Notes: generated by a model not told the origin, from the letters alone. 64,000 nt of DNA from an uncultured Pseudomonadales bacterium (GCA_937775265.1 CALKBV010000002.1:306538-370537); one strand, 5' to 3'; shown: positions 9,163 to 18,525, counted from the first letter of the stretch. Made by a program: numbers and translations.

Positions 9163-10041
9163 ATGCAATGGCAAATCGGAAATGTGAAAATCACCAGAAT
9201 AGAGGAGTTAATTGGCCCCTTGTTTGACCCGGCTAGTTTCTTTCCTGACTTTGATCCCAATCACTTTGAAGAGCACCGCGATTGGCTGTTCCCTGATCAT
9301 GTTGATGCAAAAACCGGAAGAATCATCGCTAGCATGCATTCCTGGCTCATTGAGACTACCCACCACAAAATTCTTGTCGACACCTGTATCGGCAACAATA
9401 AGCAGCGTATGCCCTATCGCGATTGGCATGAGATGAATACGCCCTGGTTACAGAACCTTGCTCAGGCGGGGGTCAGCCCAGCCGAAATAGACTTCGTCAT
9501 GTGCACCCATCTTCACGTTGACCATGTTGGCTGGAACACTCAACTAAAAGACGGTCAATGGGTCCCTACCTTTCCTAATGCCAAATACATTTTCTCAAAG
9601 GTCGAGCATGACTTCTGGCTGGAACAGCGGCACAAAAATAGCAGCGAGTCATTCGCTGCCGTAAACAATCAGACATTTGACGATAGTGTCACCCCAATCA
9701 TGCACCTCGCAGAATTGATTGAAGGAGACACGGAGCTGATTGCCGACCTGCTGAACATCAAACCAGCACCAGGCCATACGCCGGGCAGCATCACCATCGA
9801 GGTTCAAGACAAAGGTGAACTAGGTATCTTCACGGGTGACATCTGCCATCATCCAATTCAGGTTGCTGAGCCGGAATTGAACAGCGCCTATTGCGAGCTA
9901 CCCGACACAGCAAGGAAAACAAGACGAAATGTCCTGGAACGCTGTTGCGGCGAGGGTGCGCTGATGCTGCCTGCTCACTTTGGACCTGGCTTTGCAGGCC
10001 ATATCCGCGCCAGCGGCAAAGGATTTCGAATAGATTTCTAG
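9163..10041 (+). CDS. Metallo-beta-lactamase-fold hydrolase
   Basis: The 292-residue protein has the binuclear zinc MBL fold. The HxHxDH motif is at 116-121 (THLHVDH), with further ligands H205 (APGHTPG), D226 (FTGDICHH) and H272 (LPAHFGP). The spacing resembles N-acyl-homoserine-lactonase and alkylsulfatase-like or general MBL hydrolases. The N-terminal segment with GPLFDPASFFPDF is typical of proteobacterial MBL proteins without an assigned role. It is divergent from the dehydrogenase with an 85-bp spacer. No signal peptide is present, so it should be cytoplasmic. The substrate cannot be inferred; a lactone or ester from the neighbouring catabolic genes is only a guess. Confidence 0.88.
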   Translation: MQWQIGNVKITRIEELIGPLFDPASFFPDFDPNHFEEHRDWLFPDHVDAKTGRIIASMHSWLIETTHHKILVDTCIGNNKQRMPYRDWHEMNTPWLQNLAQAGVSPAEIDFVMCTHLHVDHVGWNTQLKDGQWVPTFPNAKYIFSKVEHDFWLEQRHKNSSESFAAVNNQTFDDSVTPIMHLAELIEGDTELIADLLNIKPAPGHTPGSITIEVQDKGELGIFTGDICHHPIQVAEPELNSAYCELPDTARKTRRNVLERCCGEGALMLPAHFGPGFAGHIRASGKGFRIDF

Positions 10042-10067
10042 ACAAACACCCTGGCAACCAGATATCC

Positions 10068-10673
10068 CTAGCGTTCCACCCAGCCGGGATCCAGCGCTGT
10101 GAAGAACAGCTCTATCATCCGGTAGGTGAGACCCCAGACAATCTCATCATCAACAGCGTAACCCGGGTAATTCACGGTTTGGCCTCCGACAACAAACTCA
10201 CCCATGGTATGCGAGCTACCCTCGTGCATTTCCCTGAGCGAACCCCAAAGCACATCTGCAACCTCATAATTTGGATTGAAGGAGACCTCCGGAACCGTAA
10301 GCTCATACACGAACGGCGTGACGATCATATCGAGGTTGCGACCACGCGGATTTGCCCGAACAGGATCAATCTGACCAATGTATTGCGCGGTCGCTGTCAA
10401 ATCCAGCCCGACCTCCTCCCAGGTCTCTCTTTCTGCCGTGTGCCGCAGAGAATCATCGGAAACTTCATAGTGCCCGCCTGGAAATGCCATATGACCGGAC
10501 CAGGGATCACCGTCTTTTGTCGCGCGCAGGATGAACAACGCATCCGTATCTTTCTTCCCTGGACGGAGCACAATAGATACTGCCGCCTGCGTCGTCTTTT
10601 TGCGCACAGGATATTGGGTCGGCGAATATGTACTGATTGAGCGCCGGATCTGTTCTATTTTTAATAAAGCCAT
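10068..10673 (-). CDS. Nudix hydrolase, CoA pyrophosphatase-like
   Basis: This 201-residue Nudix protein resembles NudL/CoAse-type diphosphatases, which cleave CoA or related nucleoside diphosphates. The Nudix box spans about 66-90: FPGGHYE, then TAERETWEEVGL with R82, E83, E86 and E87. The preceding RATKDGDPWSGHMAFPGG is typical of the CoAse-like subgroup, which has an extra residue in the box. It converges with the MBL gene (26-bp gap). E. coli NudL is a distant relative, so the precise substrate is uncertain. Confidence 0.87.
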   Translation of the reverse strand: MALLKIEQIRRSISTYSPTQYPVRKKTTQAAVSIVLRPGKKDTDALFILRATKDGDPWSGHMAFPGGHYEVSDDSLRHTAERETWEEVGLDLTATAQYIGQIDPVRANPRGRNLDMIVTPFVYELTVPEVSFNPNYEVADVLWGSLREMHEGSSHTMGEFVVGGQTVNYPGYAVDDEIVWGLTYRMIELFFTALDPGWVER

Positions 10674-10769
10674 TCCGAGGATTTTCTAACATTCAGGCGC
10701 AATTGCAACCAACCCAATCAGACGGTAGGTTTGTACCTAGATTACTATTCACACAAAGGCAAAAAACCA

Positions 10770-12308
10770 ATGACCACACACCTCGCACTCGCATTTATTG
10801 TCCTGCTAACGCTTGGTGGCTGCGCAACCAATCCTGTGACAGGTAAGAGTGAGATAGCACTGGTCAGCCGACAAAGCGAGATTGACATCGGCACTGAACA
10901 ATACCTACCTGCACAGCAGTCCCAGGGCGGCCTGTACCAAGTCGATGCCGAGCTCACCGCTTATGTCCAACAGGTCGGAGATCGCCTGGCTGCCGTAAGT
11001 GACACTGAACTACCTTATGAGTTCGTCGTCCTGAACAACTCTACCCCGAACGCCTGGGCACTTCCCGGTGGAAAAATAGCAATCAATCGTGGATTGCTTG
11101 TAACCCTGGACAGTGAGGCAGAGCTGGCCGCAGTACTCGGACACGAGATCGTCCATGCAGCTGCCCGCCACGGGGCAAAATCAATGGAACGGAACATATT
11201 GTTACAGGGAGTCGCCCTTGTAACAGCTATCAGTACAAGCGACTCCGAGTATTCCAACTATATTATGGGCGCCGCCATGCTGGGATCCCAACTGATCTCA
11301 CAACGATACGGACGTCAGGCAGAGCTTGAATCTGATTATTACGGTATGAAGTACATGGCGCGCGCCGGGTACGATCCTGCAGCGGCGATCTCACTGCAAA
11401 AAAAATTCGTCGAACTGAGTAAAGAACACGAAACGTCCTGGATCAGCGGGTTATTTGCCAGCCACCCTCCGTCGGAGCAAAGGGTCGCCACGAACATTGA
11501 GTCGAATAGGACAATTAAGTCGAGGCAACCCAAAGCCTGGGAAACCGGCGAAAGCAGGTTTTTTAAGAAATTGGCATATCTGAGCAGTAAATCCGACGCT
11601 TACGCAGCTTACGACCAGGCGACTACCCTGGCATCCAAGAAGGAAACAACCATTGCCCTGAAACGCGTCGATCGAGCCATCGCACTTGAACCCAATGAAC
11701 CGAGGTTTTATGGCCTAAAAGCCGACATACAGCACAGCAACAAAGCCTACCGAGGCGCTCTTAAATTGTATGATTCTGCACTCAGTCGCGACGACAACTA
11801 TTACCAGTACTATCTGGGCAGAGGCCTGACCTACTCAAAACTTGGGAACGGGGGTAAGGCCAGAGCTGACCTCGAGCGAAGCAATCAACTGTTACCTACC
11901 TCCGTTGCAACCAACGAATTGGGAACACTCTCACTGCAGGAGGGTGACCGGGATTCCGCTAAAAAATATTTCGCCGCTGTCGCCAGAGGCGAGGGACCGC
12001 TTAGCGAATCTGCGACAGACAATTACATCCGGCTGGATATAGCGGACAACCCATCGAATTACATTCAGGTCCAGCCTGCAGACCGCAACGGCACACTTGT
12101 CGCGACCATCACTAATACCACGAGGATCCCGATACAGTCCGCTGTGGTGCAGTTTACTGCCGTCATCAATGGTCAGTGGGCCGAAAAAAACAGCTACGTC
12201 GGCACAGTTCAAGCGAATTCTAGAATCGGTATTTCTTCCGGATGGCGTTTCAGGTCTGATGATGTCGTCGAAAGCGTCTCTGCGCGCGTGATCAGTATCC
12301 AGCTATAG
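10770..12308 (+). CDS. M48-family metalloprotease lipoprotein with TPR-like repeats (BepA-like)
   Basis: The start is ATG 10770, which gives a lipoprotein signal ending LGGC with Cys18 as the lipidation site. A TTG 13 codons upstream is in frame but spoils the signal peptide. The zinc site HEIVH is at 125-129, with the third ligand in AELESDYYG near 187. After the peptidase domain come TPR-like helices at about 280-410 and a C-terminal beta-rich domain of about 90 residues. BepA (YfgC) degrades misassembled outer-membrane proteins and helps LptD assembly. This protein shares the protease-TPR plan but has the extra C-terminal domain and an N-terminal lipid anchor, so it is BepA/LoiP-like rather than a clear orthologue. 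It should act in the periplasm at a membrane. Confidence 0.88.
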   Translation: MTTHLALAFIVLLTLGGCATNPVTGKSEIALVSRQSEIDIGTEQYLPAQQSQGGLYQVDAELTAYVQQVGDRLAAVSDTELPYEFVVLNNSTPNAWALPGGKIAINRGLLVTLDSEAELAAVLGHEIVHAAARHGAKSMERNILLQGVALVTAISTSDSEYSNYIMGAAMLGSQLISQRYGRQAELESDYYGMKYMARAGYDPAAAISLQKKFVELSKEHETSWISGLFASHPPSEQRVATNIESNRTIKSRQPKAWETGESRFFKKLAYLSSKSDAYAAYDQATTLASKKETTIALKRVDRAIALEPNEPRFYGLKADIQHSNKAYRGALKLYDSALSRDDNYYQYYLGRGLTYSKLGNGGKARADLERSNQLLPTSVATNELGTLSLQEGDRDSAKKYFAAVARGEGPLSESATDNYIRLDIADNPSNYIQVQPADRNGTLVATITNTTRIPIQSAVVQFTAVINGQWAEKNSYVGTVQANSRIGISSGWRFRSDDVVESVSARVISIQL

Positions 12309-12380
12309 GCACTCACTGCCCGCGGCAAGGTAAAGTCGTCGGCTCATCACCGGATTGGAAAGCATGTTACTCTCCGATCG

Positions 12381-13643
12381 ATGAGCAATCCTCCCCTGCG
12401 ATCCCGAAGCCGCTTTCATAGCACCTTTAAGGCTTTCGAGATCAGAAACTATCGCTGGTTCTTCGTCAGCATGTTCGGAAATTTCGCGTCAATGAACATT
12501 CAAATGTTCGTCCGCGGCTGGCTCGTGTTTGAGATAACCGGCAGCTATGAAAAACTCGGATGGATGACCGCAGCCGGCGGATTAGTGGGACTGATAGCTG
12601 CCCCCCTGGGCGGCGTTGTGGCAGATCGGGTGAGGCAAAAAACGCAGGTCATCCAGGTCTCGGGTGTCTGCAACATGTTCGTTACCCTTTGGGTCGCCTG
12701 GCTTATTGCTGAGGGCTCTCTGTTATTCGAGCACCTCCTGATCGCCTCAATTCTCCAGGGCATTATCATGAACGCCATGATGCCTTCGAGGCAGGCGCTG
12801 ACAAAGGATGTGGTGGGCCTGGACCTGATGACCAACGCCATTGCCCTCAGTACATCCGGCATGAACACTGCCCGGCTGCTGCTTCCGGGCCTGGCAGGCG
12901 GCCTGGTTGCCGCGCTCGGCGGGGGTGACGGCAATATCGATCCGGCCAAATGGATCTATTTATTGATGTCGGTACTGTATCTTTTTGCCACCCTGACGAT
13001 GTTCAAAGTCAGGGTGGCTGACAACAAGGGAGCCGGCGGACCCAACTCCCCATTTTTATTAGAGTTAAAGCACGGGTTCGACTATGTGTTCCGGACACCC
13101 GTTATCTTTATGTTGCTTGGCACGAACTTTCTGATGGTGTTCTTCAGCCTGACTTATTTCATGTTGCTGCCGGGTTTCGTCAAGGATGTTCTGGATGCCG
13201 GCCCGGACAAGCTGGGTATGCTCATCTCTATCTCGGGTACGGGTTCCCTTGTCGGTTCCCTGCTGGTGGCCTCACTTTCGAATAAGAGGCGCGCCCGCGT
13301 CCTTCTTTATGGCGCGTTAATGATGGGTATTGCACTGCTCGGGTTCGCCGCCTCGACTCACTACTGGCTTTCCGTTTTCTTGCTGACATTCGTCGGGTTC
13401 GGCCAGGCTGCACGCATGTCTCTGTCTAATGTGTTGATACAGGCCTATGTCGCAGACGAATTCAGGGGACGGGTCATGAGTATCTACATGCTGGAAATGT
13501 CGATCCTTAGCATCGCACTGTACCCAATCAGTGTCGCGGCTGACATCTTTGGCCCCCAGTGGGCAGTCGGCATTTCTGCCGCATGCCTGATCGTATTGGT
13601 TGTCGCATTGTTCAATGTGCCAGCCTATAGACGACTGGATTAG
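12381..13643 (+). CDS. MFS transporter (DHA3-like exporter)
   Basis: The 420-residue integral membrane protein has about 12 hydrophobic segments and the MFS motif-A region GGVVADRVRQKT after the second. The amphipathic N-terminus FKAFEIRNYRWFF matches the DHA3/EntS-like MFS group (macrolide, siderophore and drug exporters). A long central loop (about 175-215) separates the two halves. It lies 72 bp after the M48 protease gene and 61 bp before the cytochrome b561 start, so the three plus-strand genes could share a transcript. The substrate cannot be read from the sequence. Confidence 0.87.
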   Translation: MSNPPLRSRSRFHSTFKAFEIRNYRWFFVSMFGNFASMNIQMFVRGWLVFEITGSYEKLGWMTAAGGLVGLIAAPLGGVVADRVRQKTQVIQVSGVCNMFVTLWVAWLIAEGSLLFEHLLIASILQGIIMNAMMPSRQALTKDVVGLDLMTNAIALSTSGMNTARLLLPGLAGGLVAALGGGDGNIDPAKWIYLLMSVLYLFATLTMFKVRVADNKGAGGPNSPFLLELKHGFDYVFRTPVIFMLLGTNFLMVFFSLTYFMLLPGFVKDVLDAGPDKLGMLISISGTGSLVGSLLVASLSNKRRARVLLYGALMMGIALLGFAASTHYWLSVFLLTFVGFGQAARMSLSNVLIQAYVADEFRGRVMSIYMLEMSILSIALYPISVAADIFGPQWAVGISAACLIVLVVALFNVPAYRRLD

Positions 13644-13704
13644 CCACCCGCACTATAGGCATACTAATTGGCTTTCCGAATGGACGCTTACATTGACTGA
13701 ATCT

Positions 13705-14370
13705 ATGCCCCCTAAACAGCGAGTTTGGGACCTGCCTCTGCGCCTGTTCCACTGGTCCCTTGCGCTGCTGGTCATCTTTTCGCTTTATACGGGGATCAAC
13801 GGCGGGTTCAGGGAAATGGATTATCATATGATGTCCGGTTACGGGATTCTGACTCTGGTGATCTTTCGAGTGATCTGGGGGATTATCGGAACGACCCATT
13901 CCAGATTCCGGTCCTTCATTAACCTCTCCGAACTGATTCCCTATACAAGAACGCTAGCGAATAGAGACCAGACCAGCATCGCGGGGCACAACCCGCTTGG
14001 CGCACTCAGTATTGTTGCGATGTTATTGGTACTTGGGACCCAGGCTACGACCGGACTGTTTGCTAACGACGATATTTTCCTCGAAGGCCCGCTAGTGCAC
14101 TTGGTCGATGACGCCACCAGCGACAGGCTAACTACGGTTCATCACTTTTGTGCCAAAGCACTCTATGTACTGATAGGGCTGCATCTCACCGCGATTATCT
14201 TCCATGAACTTTACCAAAAAGACCGACTTGTACTGCCGATGATCTCGGGATACAAAAAAGGCCTGCCTAAATCTTCAGGCGAGCCTTCTTTTATGCGGGA
14301 ATCCGTCAACGCCTCAATACTACTCGCCGCCTGTGCCGGATTTATTTACTGGCTGATCAAATATGTATAG
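13705..14370 (+). CDS. Cytochrome b561-family membrane protein
   Basis: The 221-residue four-helix membrane protein belongs to the bacterial cytochrome b561/Ni-hydrogenase cytochrome b family. It opens VWDLPLRLFHW, the usual start of the family, with candidate haem histidines H16 and H41 and later ones in GHNPLG, TVHHFC and GLHLTAIIFHE. I chose ATG 13705 because upstream in-frame codons overlap the MFS gene and are not family-like. It probably carries electrons between quinol and a soluble c-type cytochrome. The facing gene encodes a cytochrome c', and this b561/c' pairing is frequent in proteobacteria. Confidence 0.88.
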   Translation: MPPKQRVWDLPLRLFHWSLALLVIFSLYTGINGGFREMDYHMMSGYGILTLVIFRVIWGIIGTTHSRFRSFINLSELIPYTRTLANRDQTSIAGHNPLGALSIVAMLLVLGTQATTGLFANDDIFLEGPLVHLVDDATSDRLTTVHHFCAKALYVLIGLHLTAIIFHELYQKDRLVLPMISGYKKGLPKSSGEPSFMRESVNASILLAACAGFIYWLIKYV

Positions 14371-14396
14371 CGCCCCGAACGCCTCATGTGAGAGTT

Positions 14397-14834
14397 TCAT
14401 TCAGCCTTAAAGTCGTCATGACAACCTTTGCAGGAACCACCAAGGGTCTGAATTGCCGGGCCAATTTCTGACATATCCTCAGTGCCTGCCGCCGACGCCA
14501 TGCCCTCTGCTGCCTCTATAAACCGGTCCATCGCCTTGCTGAACTCCACCGGGTTTTCCCAGATGGCAGGTAACGCTTTCGATTTCTCAATATTACTGCC
14601 TTCGGGAAATACTTCCGGCGCAATATCTGCCAGACCGGCAAGACCTCTGGCATGCATGACCAGGTCGTCCATATGCACTTGATTTTTCAAAATAGTCGCC
14701 ATTGAAGACATGTGACCGCCAATCGATTTCATCACCGATGCCCTGTATTTAGCTTCTACCTCTCCATCTGCCAGAGCAAACTGCCCAAAGCCGAGACACG
14801 CCAAAAACAACACACCATTTACAAACTGCTTCAT
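14397..14834 (-). CDS. Cytochrome c' (class II c-type cytochrome)
   Basis: The 145-residue precursor has a signal peptide (residues 1-22, cleavage after FALA) and a single C-terminal CKGCH haem-binding motif at 135-139. This is the class II layout of a four-helix bundle with haem near the C-terminus. An AGGAG Shine-Dalgarno sequence precedes the ATG. Cytochromes c' bind NO or CO, or pass electrons, in the periplasm. It converges with the b561 gene (26-bp gap), its likely redox partner. Confidence 0.92.
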   Translation of the reverse strand: MKQFVNGVLFLACLGFGQFALADGEVEAKYRASVMKSIGGHMSSMATILKNQVHMDDLVMHARGLAGLADIAPEVFPEGSNIEKSKALPAIWENPVEFSKAMDRFIEAAEGMASAAGTEDMSEIGPAIQTLGGSCKGCHDDFKAE

Positions 14835-14953
14835 CTAAAACTCCTACGATTCAATAAAGGCCGCGAAGCATAACCCACAGTTCACCCCAGTCACAATTGA
14901 CCTTCGGCCAGCCGAAACGTAAGGTGCCGAAGTTAATCTAACGAGCCCGCGTC

Positions 14954-15205
14954 ATGGCAGCAAAGAAAAGTTACCCCTTTGAACAATCACTTGAAAAACT
15001 AGAACAGCTAGTCGAACGGATGGAAGAAGGAGACCTGTCACTGGAAGAGTCTCTAAAGACCTTCGAGGAAGGGATTAAACTCACGAGGCAATGCCAGCAG
15101 GCGTTAGTGAAAGCTGAGCAAAAGGTGAAATTACTCATCGAAGAAAATGGCCAGATATCCGAAGAGGATTTCGAAGATCTCGACAATCCTTCGCTGGATA
15201 CCTAG
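14954..15205 (+). CDS. xseB: Exodeoxyribonuclease VII small subunit
   Basis: The 83-residue acidic helical protein carries the XseB pattern SYPFEQSLEKLEQLVERME, then GDLSLEESLKTFEEGI. XseB coils around the XseA catalytic subunit to form the single-strand-specific exonuclease VII. In many gammaproteobacteria the order is xseB-ispA-dxs; here dxs follows after only 37 bp and ispA is absent. The acidic tail EEDFEDLDNPSLDT is slightly longer than in E. coli. Confidence 0.96.
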   Translation: MAAKKSYPFEQSLEKLEQLVERMEEGDLSLEESLKTFEEGIKLTRQCQQALVKAEQKVKLLIEENGQISEEDFEDLDNPSLDT

Positions 15206-15242
15206 GTCGAACTCCTAACTAAACTCGTGCCTATTCCAACCA

Positions 15243-17033
15243 ATGTTTAACAAGATCCCTACTTCAAGGCCTGACACCCCTTTACTCGATACCATCGAAG
15301 ACCCATCTGACCTTCGAAAGCTGGCACCAGAACAGCTGACTGACCTTGCCAGGGAGCTCCGTCATTTCCTATTGTATTCGGTTGGTCAAACCGGTGGACA
15401 CTTCGGTGCAGGCCTTGGCGTCATTGAGCTCACGATTGCACTCCACTACTCGTACAACACCCCCATCGACCAGCTCATCTGGGATGTCGGTCACCAGACT
15501 TACCCCCATAAAATCCTGACAGGTCGGAGAGCGCGCATGCACTCTCTCCGCCAGCCCGACGGCCTGGCACCTTTCCCAAGCCAATCCGAGAGCATCTTTG
15601 ATGTATTTGGCACCGGACATTCTTCGACTTCGATCAGCGCAGCGCTTGGCATTGAACTCGCCAACAAAAATGCAGGGCGGGAATCACATACCGTTGTGGT
15701 GATAGGCGATGGCGCGATGACAGCCGGTATGGCTTTTGAAGCACTGAACCATGTGGCTGCCTGTCAAGCAAATCTGACGGTCGTACTCAATGACAACGCA
15801 ATGTCGATTTCAGAGAATGTCGGTGGCCTGGCAAACTATTTCGCCCGTAATATTTCAGCTTACGAATTGGATAACAATGGTCCGGTAACCGGTGAAGAGC
15901 AAGATCGCGATACTACCCCCGGTAGTATCTTTACAGATCTGGGTTTTCGCTACACCGGACCCATAGATGGTCATGACATCAATGTCCTGCTTGAAAATCT
16001 GGATGCACTAAAAGCGCACTCCGGCCCTAAACTACTGCACCTGATCACGAAGAAGGGCAAAGGTTATGCGCCTGCTGAGACTTCACCGGTATCCAGTCAT
16101 TCACTGACCAAGCTTGAGAAGCAAAGTGAAAACCGGGAGACCACTTACTCCACGGTATTTGGAGAATGGATCACCAAGAAAGCTGCTGCGGACAACCGTT
16201 TGTTCGCGATCACACCAGCAATGAAGGAAGGGTCAGGGTTAACCCAGTTTTCTGAGCAGTTCCCGAACCGATTTCATGATGTTGCCATCGCCGAACAACA
16301 CGCGGTCACCCTGGCTGCAGGTCTCGCGACGGGCGGCGCCAAGCCAGTCGTTGCTATCTACTCGACTTTTCTGCAACGCGCCTTTGATCAGCTCATCCAT
16401 GATGTCGCAATACAGAACCTGGATGTACTATTTGCAGTCGATCGAGCATCCCTGCTGGAAGACGGTCCTACGCACTCCGGAGTCTTCGATTACTCTTTTG
16501 TGCGAGCGATTCCAAATATGGTCATCATGAGCCCATCAAACCGAGTTGTGATGGAACAGATGCTGGACTTCGGCTTTGAGTACAAAGGCCCTTGCCTGGT
16601 CAGGTATCCCCGGGGAACTGCTGCGGCTGGCGAGCAGGAACCACCACTGCAGCTTGGCAAGGCGCATATCTGCCGCAACGGAAAACGCGCTGCTATCCTC
16701 GCTTTTGGCACCACTCGAAATATCAGCGAATCGGTCGCAGAAAACCTCGATTTGACGCTCATCGACATGCGCTTCGTAAAACCTCTGGACACCGAACTGA
16801 TTACTGAACTTACCACCCGGCACGAATTGTTGGTTACCATCGAAGAAAACGCCATTGCAGGCGGTGCTGGCTCGGCAGTTAATGAGTATGTCGTAAGCAA
16901 GGAACTGGAATGCCAACTGCTTAACCTGGGTGTTCCCGACCTATTTATCGATCAGGACGAACCAGCAAACATGCAAAAAGCGGCAGGATTAACAGCCGCG
17001 AGCCTTGAGTCACAGATCAACTCACGACTTTAG
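15243..17033 (+). CDS. dxs: 1-deoxy-D-xylulose-5-phosphate synthase
   Basis: Dxs condenses pyruvate and glyceraldehyde 3-phosphate with TPP, the first step of the MEP isoprenoid pathway and a source for thiamine and pyridoxal. The TPP motif starts at [11 protein letters not shown], the catalytic Glu is in IAEQHAVT, and substrate residues are in [16 protein letters not shown] and RYPRG. At 596 residues it is about 20 shorter than E. coli Dxs. The loop after [11 protein letters not shown] is shortened, and one residue is missing in [12 protein letters not shown] compared with the usual DRAGxVGxDGPTH. All catalytic residues I can identify are kept. Its stop overlaps the opposing ribA stop by 4 bp. 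Confidence 0.96.
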   Translation: MFNKIPTSRPDTPLLDTIEDPSDLRKLAPEQLTDLARELRHFLLYSVGQTGGHFGAGLGVIELTIALHYSYNTPIDQLIWDVGHQTYPHKILTGRRARMHSLRQPDGLAPFPSQSESIFDVFGTGHSSTSISAALGIELANKNAGRESHTVVVIGDGAMTAGMAFEALNHVAACQANLTVVLNDNAMSISENVGGLANYFARNISAYELDNNGPVTGEEQDRDTTPGSIFTDLGFRYTGPIDGHDINVLLENLDALKAHSGPKLLHLITKKGKGYAPAETSPVSSHSLTKLEKQSENRETTYSTVFGEWITKKAAADNRLFAITPAMKEGSGLTQFSEQFPNRFHDVAIAEQHAVTLAAGLATGGAKPVVAIYSTFLQRAFDQLIHDVAIQNLDVLFAVDRASLLEDGPTHSGVFDYSFVRAIPNMVIMSPSNRVVMEQMLDFGFEYKGPCLVRYPRGTAAAGEQEPPLQLGKAHICRNGKRAAILAFGTTRNISESVAENLDLTLIDMRFVKPLDTELITELTTRHELLVTIEENAIAGGAGSAVNEYVVSKELECQLLNLGVPDLFIDQDEPANMQKAAGLTAASLESQINSRL

Positions 17034-17629
17034 TTCTGACGGTCACCGAACAGATGGCCAAGCTTGCCCGCCTTGGTCGCCAGATATCTTGCATTGTGAT
17101 CATTTTGCCCGGTTTCGATTGGCACGCGCTCAACAATTTCAATACCAAGCTTGTTTAGTGCCTGCACCTTCACTGGGTTGTTTGTCATCAGCCGGACCTT
17201 GCCGACCTGCAAGTGGAGAAACATAGACTTACAAATCGTGTAGTCACGTAGATCTGCATCAAACCCGAGTTTTTCATTCGCCTCTACAGTGTCTGCACCT
17301 TTGTCCTGCAGTTCGTAAGCACGGATCTTGTTAATCAGGCCAATACCACGACCTTCCTGTCGCAGGTAAAGAATCACACCAGAACCGTTTTCAGAAATTG
17401 CGCGCATCGCAAACTCGAGTTGTGACCCACAATCGCAACGCATACTAAACAGGCAGTCCCCCGTGAGGCACTCCGAATGCACGCGGCACAGCACCGCATC
17501 CCCATTTGCGACATCGCCCAGCACCAGCGCAATGTGCTCCTGGCCGGTATCCGCATCTTCAAAGCCGTGCATCCAGAACTCCCCAAATGGCGTGGGTAAG
17601 CGGCAAGATGCGACAAAAGTAGCAGGCAA
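17030..17629 (-). CDS. ribA: GTP cyclohydrolase II
   Basis: RibA opens GTP to 2,5-diamino-6-ribosylamino-pyrimidinone phosphate, the first committed riboflavin step. Zinc ligands C54, C65 and C67 are seen in [17 protein letters not shown], and the catalytic region is RQEGRGIGL. The start is TTG at 17629, well supported by GGAGG five bases upstream and by the protein start [16 protein letters not shown]. The enzyme is stand-alone with no DHBP synthase (RibB) domain. It lies 3.3 kb from ribD/ribH, on the same strand but separated from them by other genes. Confidence 0.95.
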   Translation of the reverse strand: MPATFVASCRLPTPFGEFWMHGFEDADTGQEHIALVLGDVANGDAVLCRVHSECLTGDCLFSMRCDCGSQLEFAMRAISENGSGVILYLRQEGRGIGLINKIRAYELQDKGADTVEANEKLGFDADLRDYTICKSMFLHLQVGKVRLMTNNPVKVQALNKLGIEIVERVPIETGQNDHNARYLATKAGKLGHLFGDRQN

Positions 17630-17691
17630 CGAAGCCTCCGGTTCAAAAATGGCAGGTCAGTGTAGCAGTTGATCCGGGAATAGAAAACGAC

Positions 17692-18354
17692 TCATAGTTT
17701 ACTCGTTAGCACCATCAACCCGGCCTTCTCACTGATATCAACATGCTGAAGAAAGGACATGCCATGAAGGATATCTTTCGGGTTCTCTCCATTGATGATG
17801 ATTGCCTGTACGTTGTTCCGCTTAATTTCGCCTACGGTCATCTCTTTGAGCATCACCCTGGTAACCTCGAGGTCGTCGCTGGCAGTAGACGCATACACCT
17901 TGACGCCTCCTTCGACACTAAGGCCCAACGTTTTCGCGGTATTCGCGTTGATAGCAACAACATTAACGCCAGTATCTACAAGATATCAAACAGAACGACC
18001 ATTGATACTCCCCGTAGTGATGTATTGACGGTTCTCAGCCACATTAATAAGCACCCGGCTTTTCTCTGGTTTTTCGAACGTCGAAGAGATTCTATCGCTT
18101 AGCTGCAACGTCCTAGTTTGACCATTTATTCGAACTATAGCCTCACTGGGATTTGCCTCAACTAACTCAACACCTGACCTGGAAACCTGTCCCGTTTTCA
18201 GCAGTTGATCCTGTCCATCAATCACGAACATCGCTGCACCACTGAACAATGCTCGTACTTCGATTTCAATTGCCTGCGATGAAAGAGGAAGCAGCAAGAG
18301 CAGAACCAGAGATAGCTTCATTCTGCGTGTCATATCTATGATATCAGTCACCAT
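17692..18354 (-). pseudogene. Retropepsin-like aspartic protease (TIGR02281 type), interrupted by an in-frame TGA
   Basis: One continuous minus-strand frame encodes a signal peptide (MKLSLVLLLLLPLSSQA), a beta-rich N-terminal domain, then INGRSV, a TGA stop at 17986-17988, then YLVDTGVNVVAIN and a retropepsin-like domain ending near MSFLQHVDIS. The catalytic VDTG (17968-17979) lies three codons after the stop. Both halves read in the same frame, so this is a nonsense codon, not a frameshift. Homologues usually have Arg or another polar residue there, so CGA to TGA is a simple explanation. The start is uncertain: ATG 18354, 18333 or 18321 all precede the signal peptide, and the first lies in a degenerate copy of a 32-bp repeat. 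Confidence 0.8.
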
Positions 18355-18451
18355 ACCTCTTCTAGGTTGGTATCTAGGCCACTATACCGCGTCGACGGTT
18401 GGTATCTAGGTCACTATACCGCGTCGACGGTTGGTATCTAGGTCACCATAC
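18346..18451. repeat. 32-bp direct tandem repeat array upstream of the protease gene
   Basis: Two near-identical 32-bp units (18365-18396 and 18397-18428) are followed by a 23-base partial unit (18429-18451). A degenerate partial copy sits at 18346-18364 over the protease start. Each unit carries GGTAT near its start and ATACC later, which are reverse complements, and ends with the palindrome GTCGAC. The array lies between the protease gene and pgpA. It could be an operator array, or simply a tandem duplication. Confidence 0.9.
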
Positions 18452-18525
18452 GATGGTGTAACTTTCGTCCATACCCACTTCAATATCTATCGTCTGACAA
18501 GTGGCTAGTAAAAGTCCTTACTTTT

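Noticed and set aside
9891..10640. 249-codon frame across the MBL and Nudix genes
   Set aside because: It overlaps the end of one conserved gene and is antisense to another, with no signature of its own.
17986..17988. TGA as selenocysteine or as a reassigned sense codon in the protease
   Set aside because: No hairpin suited to a SECIS follows, the family has no Sec at this position, and TGA is used as a normal stop in several genes here (for example thiL-side genes, rnr and pgpA).
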